Of a stretch of DNA of 8,037 nucleotides, positions 5,170-8,037 are shown in pieces (within the stretch, counting starts at the first letter, position 1; each line of letters starts with the position of its first letter). This stretch comes from Caldifarciminota bacterium (lineage in GTDB: Bacteria; Hydrothermota; Tepidihabitantia; Tepidihabitantales; Tepidihabitantaceae), in NCBI GenBank assembly GCA_903908785.1, contig CAIVTL010000416.1, forward strand, positions 1 through 8,037, written 5' to 3'. Both the position numbers and the translations under genes were made by a program. The notes below the pieces were generated by a model. The model did no database searches. It had not been told where the DNA came from and worked only from the letters and a program-made list of their open reading frames with translations.

Positions 5170-7455
5170 TTGCAGTCTCTCGTGCGCATGAAACGCTGCG
5201 CGGTTGTTGTTCTGCTCGCGACGGCATTGCCGCTGCTGGTCTCCGTCTGCAAGAAGCTACCGGTTGGCCACCCGCCCGCGACTCCGAGCGAACCGATGGG
5301 CATCTCCAACGGCGGCTACAACACGTCGTACGAGTTCTCGGCGACCACGACCGACCCTGACACCGACAGCGTCGCCATCCACTTTTCTTGGGGCGATGGA
5401 GCATCATCCGAATGGAGTCCGTGGGTTGCCAGCGGCGAGACAGTCGCTATGTCCCACTCATGGCCAAGCCCTGGCACGTATCAAGTGAAGGCGCAGGCCA
5501 AGGACAAGCCGGGCACGACCTCGGACTGGTCGGCAGCGCACCCGGTGGTCATAGTCTCGACCCAAGCCCCCAACACGCCCGGCACGCCAAGCGGACCTTC
5601 CGATGGGCACAGGGACACTCTCTATACTTTCACAACGATAACGACTGACCCTGACGGCGACGGTGTCTGCTACCGATTCGCGTGGGACGACGGTGACACG
5701 TCGGGCTGGAGCGACTGGGTGCCGAGCGGCAACGCCATTGCGCTTTCTCATGCTTACGTTCGGTCTGGCACATTCGGGGTCAAGGCGCAGGCCAAAGATG
5801 CGCACGAGGTGAATTCCGCGTGGTCGAATCCGCATCAAATCGTCATCCCCAATCCCAATCCACCCGACATGCCGACTGCCCCATCCGGTCCGGCCAAAGT
5901 GCATGCGAACCGCACCTACAGCTTCGCGTCCCGAGCGTTCGAACCAGACGGAGACAGTGTGCAAATCAGGTTCTGCTGGGGTGACGGCGACACATCCGGC
6001 TGGAGCCAGGTCGTCCCATCTGACAGCACAGTCACGATGAACCACTCTTGGCAGGATACCGGCTCCTACTTCGTACGGACTCAGGCCAGAGACGTGTACG
6101 GTGCGACGTCACCGTGGTCGTCCGAGCTGCTGGTTGACGTGGCAGTTAATGATCCGCCCTATACGCCTGCGATCCCTTCCGGACCCACGGAAGCGACGTG
6201 GGACATTCTGTATAGCTTCTGCTCATCGGCGACAGACCCGGAACGTGACAGCGTTGCCATACGTTTCGATTGGGGGGACGGTGATACGTCGCAATGGAGT
6301 TTCTTCGCTCCATCTGGTTGTACACTTACGTTGGAGCATGCGTGGAGGGACACGGGTTTCTACCATGTGAGAGCGCAAGCGAAAGACGAAGCTGGCTCTT
6401 TGTCGCCATGGTCCGACTCCTCCAACGTGCAGATCACTCGGCTGAGATGGCGCTTTCAGATTGTACCCGGCGTTTCCACCTCTCCCGCGATCGCTGCCGA
6501 CGGCACGGTCTACGTCGGGGCGTACTACAACCTGTACGCCATCAGCCCTAACGGAGTTCTCAGATGGCGCTGCCAAACCGGGGAAGGCGACGCGTCCTCT
6601 CCCGCGGTTGCTGCCGACGGCACGGTCTACGTCGGGGCGAATGGCTACCTCTGCGCCATCACGCCGGATGGCTCGCTCAGGTGGCGCTACGAGATCGGCT
6701 ATAACGCCCACACTCCCGCGATTGCCGCGGACGGTACGGTCTACGTCGGGACGGATGACTACCTCTATGCCATCGACCCTGATGGCTCCCTCAGGTGGTG
6801 CTGCGAGATCTATCCCGAGAGCCAATCCTCTCCCGCGATCGCTGCCGATGGCACGGTCTACGTCGGGGCGAATGGCTACCTCTGCGCCATCACCCCGGAC
6901 GGCTCCCTCAAGTGGCGCTACCAGGCCGGAGGCAGCATCTCCTCCTCTCCCGCGGTCGCCGCCGACGGCACGGTCTACGTCGGGTCAGACAGTTGCCTCT
7001 ACGCCATCAACCCTGACAGCACTCTCAAATGGCGCTACCGGACCGGCGACTACGTCGAGTCCTCTCCCGCGATCGCTGCCGACGGCACTATCTACATCGG
7101 GTCGGGGGATCACTACCTTCACGCCATCAACCCCGATGGATCCCTCAAGTGGCGCTACCGGAGCGAGAGTGAAGTCCGTTCCTCTCCCGCAGTTGCAGCC
7201 GATGGTACAGTCTACGTCGGGTCGTGCGACAGTTGTCTCCACGCTGTCAATCCAGATGGATCTCTCAGGTGGCGCTACAAGACTGGTGACTACGTCGAGT
7301 CCTCTCCCGCGATCGCTGCCGACGGCACGGTCTATGTCGGGTCATGGGATTGCCACGTCTACGCCATCCATGGCGACAGCCCGCTCGGCGACACCCCCTG
7401 GCCCAAATTCCACCACGACCTCAAGAACACCGGCCGCGTCGGGGGCGGGCGCTGA
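5170..7455 (+). CDS. Exported protein with four PKD-like domains and an eight-bladed PQQ-like beta-propeller
   Basis: From the TTG at 5170 the product has 761 residues. The N-terminus MQSLVRMKRC is followed by a hydrophobic core (AVVVLLATALPLLVSV) and Cys27, so it is exported. VSVC resembles a lipobox, but Val at -1 is unusual, so lipid anchoring is uncertain. Four PKD/Ig-like domains follow at about 35-130, 133-227, 231-326 and 329-423. Each has a Pro-rich lead (TPxxPSGP), a TDPDGDSV-like strand, W-(G/D)-D-G-D-T-S-x-W-S, and ends with QAKD...S-x-W-S. Residues 425-738 are eight blades of 38-40 residues, each with L-(R/K)-W, SSPA(I/V)AADGTVYVG and YAI-x-P-D-G-S, of the PQQ-like/BamB-like propeller type. 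The tail contains WPKFHHDLKNTGR (744-756), a motif often seen beside such propellers. No C-terminal sorting domain is visible. The molecular role is unknown; a cell-surface binding or scaffold function is the likeliest inference. Its promoter diverges from the hydrolase operon. Confidence 0.85.
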   Translation: MQSLVRMKRCAVVVLLATALPLLVSVCKKLPVGHPPATPSEPMGISNGGYNTSYEFSATTTDPDTDSVAIHFSWGDGASSEWSPWVASGETVAMSHSWPSPGTYQVKAQAKDKPGTTSDWSAAHPVVIVSTQAPNTPGTPSGPSDGHRDTLYTFTTITTDPDGDGVCYRFAWDDGDTSGWSDWVPSGNAIALSHAYVRSGTFGVKAQAKDAHEVNSAWSNPHQIVIPNPNPPDMPTAPSGPAKVHANRTYSFASRAFEPDGDSVQIRFCWGDGDTSGWSQVVPSDSTVTMNHSWQDTGSYFVRTQARDVYGATSPWSSELLVDVAVNDPPYTPAIPSGPTEATWDILYSFCSSATDPERDSVAIRFDWGDGDTSQWSFFAPSGCTLTLEHAWRDTGFYHVRAQAKDEAGSLSPWSDSSNVQITRLRWRFQIVPGVSTSPAIAADGTVYVGAYYNLYAISPNGVLRWRCQTGEGDASSPAVAADGTVYVGANGYLCAITPDGSLRWRYEIGYNAHTPAIAADGTVYVGTDDYLYAIDPDGSLRWCCEIYPESQSSPAIAADGTVYVGANGYLCAITPDGSLKWRYQAGGSISSSPAVAADGTVYVGSDSCLYAINPDSTLKWRYRTGDYVESSPAIAADGTIYIGSGDHYLHAINPDGSLKWRYRSESEVRSSPAVAADGTVYVGSCDSCLHAVNPDGSLRWRYKTGDYVESSPAIAADGTVYVGSWDCHVYAIHGDSPLGDTPWPKFHHDLKNTGRVGGGR
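5272..6438 (+). repeat. Four tandem PKD-like domain repeats (about 95 codons each)
   Basis: The repeat units lie at about 5272-5559, 5566-5850, 5860-6147 and 6154-6438. They are clearly related in protein (the W-x-D-G-D-T-S-x-W-S core lies in the middle of each) but have diverged at the DNA level. Unit 1 is the most divergent, with GASSEWS in place of GDTSxWS. This points to older duplication than in the propeller that follows. Confidence 0.8.
6442..7383 (+). repeat. Eight tandem beta-propeller repeats (114-120 bp)
   Basis: Blades begin at 6442, 6559, 6676, 6790, 6907, 7024, 7144 and 7264. They are strongly conserved in DNA as well as protein: 6619-6662 and 6850-6893 (blades 2 and 4) are identical over 44 bases, and 7048-7088 and 7288-7328 (blades 6 and 8) over 41 bases. 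Nine cysteines fall in the blades, including CC in blade 4 and SCDSC in blade 7, which is many for an exported domain. Confidence 0.9.
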
Positions 7456-7540
7456 ACCTAGGTCTGCGGCCTGGCGTTAGTCCCCGATGCCGGTCATGCC
7501 TGCCCTCGAGTCCGAGAATGCACGCGATGGCGAGCATGGA

Positions 7541-7549
7541 AAGGCGGTG
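7541..7549 (+). promoter_or_regulatory. Possible Shine-Dalgarno of the 3'-terminal gene
   Basis: AAGGCGGTG matches the anti-Shine-Dalgarno complement AAGGAGGTG at eight of nine bases and ends 9 bases before the ATG at 7559. The rest of the gap after the propeller gene (7456-7540) shows no convincing promoter or terminator, so transcription may continue from the upstream gene. An in-frame ATG at 7496 has no ribosome site. Confidence 0.4.
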
Positions 7550-7558
7550 CTTACACAG

Positions 7559-8037
7559 ATGAACGCACGACAGAGATTCGAACTGACGATTCAGCGGCCG
7601 TACATGTTGTCGGCACACTACGCAGACTACGAGGAACAGGCGCATAGCATGTTCCGCGGATACTCAGTTCTGAACTCGCCAGCAGACCCCGAGAACGAGG
7701 CCGTCTACGCAGCTGTTTTGTCGGACGGCCTCAGGATGGCGCTCGTCCTGGCGGTGTCGGCGATGGATGCGTACTTCACTGACAAGTACGTGGAGGCGTT
7801 CATTCCGTACCTGAGGAAACGCGGACCCAACCAGGACATGGTCGAGTACTGCACAAAAGCCAAGATTGACGTGCGCGTTGCGCTGGAACTCCTGTGCAAG
7901 AAACGCCCCCTTGAGAGCCTCCGTGCGCACGTAAGCCAGTATCTTAGTTCCTATGTCGCCCAGGACATCCGGAAGATAGACGACCTGTACAAGACCATCG
8001 GGCTAAGAGACCTCTCCAGGAGTGCCCAAGCCAAATC
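7559..8037 (+). CDS. HEPN-like helical protein, 3' end cut by the window edge
   Basis: An open frame runs from 7559 to the end of the window without a stop: 159 complete codons, start MNARQRFELT. The protein looks all-helical. The segment LRMALVLAVSAMDAYFTDKYVE (about residues 58-79) and the later IRKIDDLYKTIGLRDL (about 137-152) resemble the pattern R-x-A-x-V-L-x-V-S-A-(L/M)-D-A-Y and 'I-D-x-L-x-x-x-I-G' that I associate with RiboL-PSP-HEPN proteins, which are predicted RNA-acting and often found in defence or accessory loci. The HEPN nuclease motif R-x4-6-H is not obvious at the usual C-terminal place; the only match is R13-x6-H20 near the N-terminus, which may be chance. Alternative starts are ATG 7496 or GTG 7547. 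It follows the propeller gene by 103 bases on the same strand. The gene is real with good probability; the family call is tentative. Confidence 0.5.
   Translation, partial: MNARQRFELTIQRPYMLSAHYADYEEQAHSMFRGYSVLNSPADPENEAVYAAVLSDGLRMALVLAVSAMDAYFTDKYVEAFIPYLRKRGPNQDMVEYCTKAKIDVRVALELLCKKRPLESLRAHVSQYLSSYVAQDIRKIDDLYKTIGLRDLSRSAQAK

Noticed and set aside
5458..6045. 195-codon minus-strand open frame within the PKD region
   Set aside because: It is the antisense shadow of repeated PKD domains; its apparent regularity comes from those repeats.
6442..7383. Regularly spaced repeats that might suggest a CRISPR array
   Set aside because: The period is 114-120 bp, it stays in frame without stops and encodes propeller blades; there are no short identical repeats with unique spacers.
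6461..7480. 339-codon plus-strand open frame with a periodic Pro/Arg/Ser protein
   Set aside because: It is the alternate frame of the propeller repeats; its period of about 39 residues mirrors the true blades, and the true frame has the PQQ-like motifs.
7456..7540. Possible terminator after the PKD/propeller gene
   Set aside because: I found no stable hairpin followed by a T-run in this gap.
7664..7930. 88-codon minus-strand open frame near the right end
   Set aside because: It is antisense to the HEPN-like gene, whose plus-strand frame has a coherent helical pattern and a plausible ribosome site.

Overview
This 8 kb window is GC-rich bacterial DNA. One half is a minus-strand operon of housekeeping genes. 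The other half is a plus-strand pair: a large exported repeat protein, and a gene that runs off the end. The gene order (ispE, tRNA-Gln, prs, bL25), the PKD-like plus PQQ-like propeller architecture, TTG start codons and a tRNA with no encoded CCA suggest an uncultured-lineage genome, perhaps a high-GC member of candidate division WOR-3/Stahlbacteria or a relative in the FCB group. That placement is inference from style, not a demonstrated assignment.

Minus strand, read from 4894 down to 1. A sigma70-like promoter at 4903-4930 lies so close to the first gene that its mRNA should be leaderless or nearly so. The first gene encodes an 836-residue secreted alpha/beta hydrolase with an N-terminal beta-sandwich-like region, a complete Ser-Asp-His set and a long C-terminal extension of unknown function. 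Six bases later comes ispE (CDP-ME kinase, isoprenoid MEP pathway) with a TTG start. Then follow a 14-base-period repeat, tRNA-Gln(UUG), prs (PRPP synthetase) and, 8 bases after prs, rplY/ctc (ribosomal protein bL25), which is cut by the left edge. All share one strand with short gaps and no visible terminator, so a single transcript from which the tRNA is excised is likely.

Centre, 4895-5169. This divergent intergenic region has two back-to-back promoters with the same TTGAC(C/T)-16 bp-TAT(A/G)(G/T)T layout, and small inverted repeats between them.

Plus strand. The gene at 5170-7455 encodes an exported, possibly lipid-anchored protein: an N-terminal hydrophobic signal, four PKD-like domains each with a W-(G/D)-D-G motif, then eight about 39-residue PQQ-like blades that should close into one eight-bladed beta-propeller. 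Some blades are almost identical at the DNA level, which indicates recent duplication or gene conversion. After a 103-base gap, a further gene starts at 7559 and leaves the window incomplete. Its 159 visible residues resemble the RiboL-PSP-HEPN type of helical protein.

No mobile element, CRISPR array or complete new defence system is visible. The items most worth following up are the leaderless hydrolase start coupled to ispE, the homogenised propeller repeats and the truncated HEPN-like gene.
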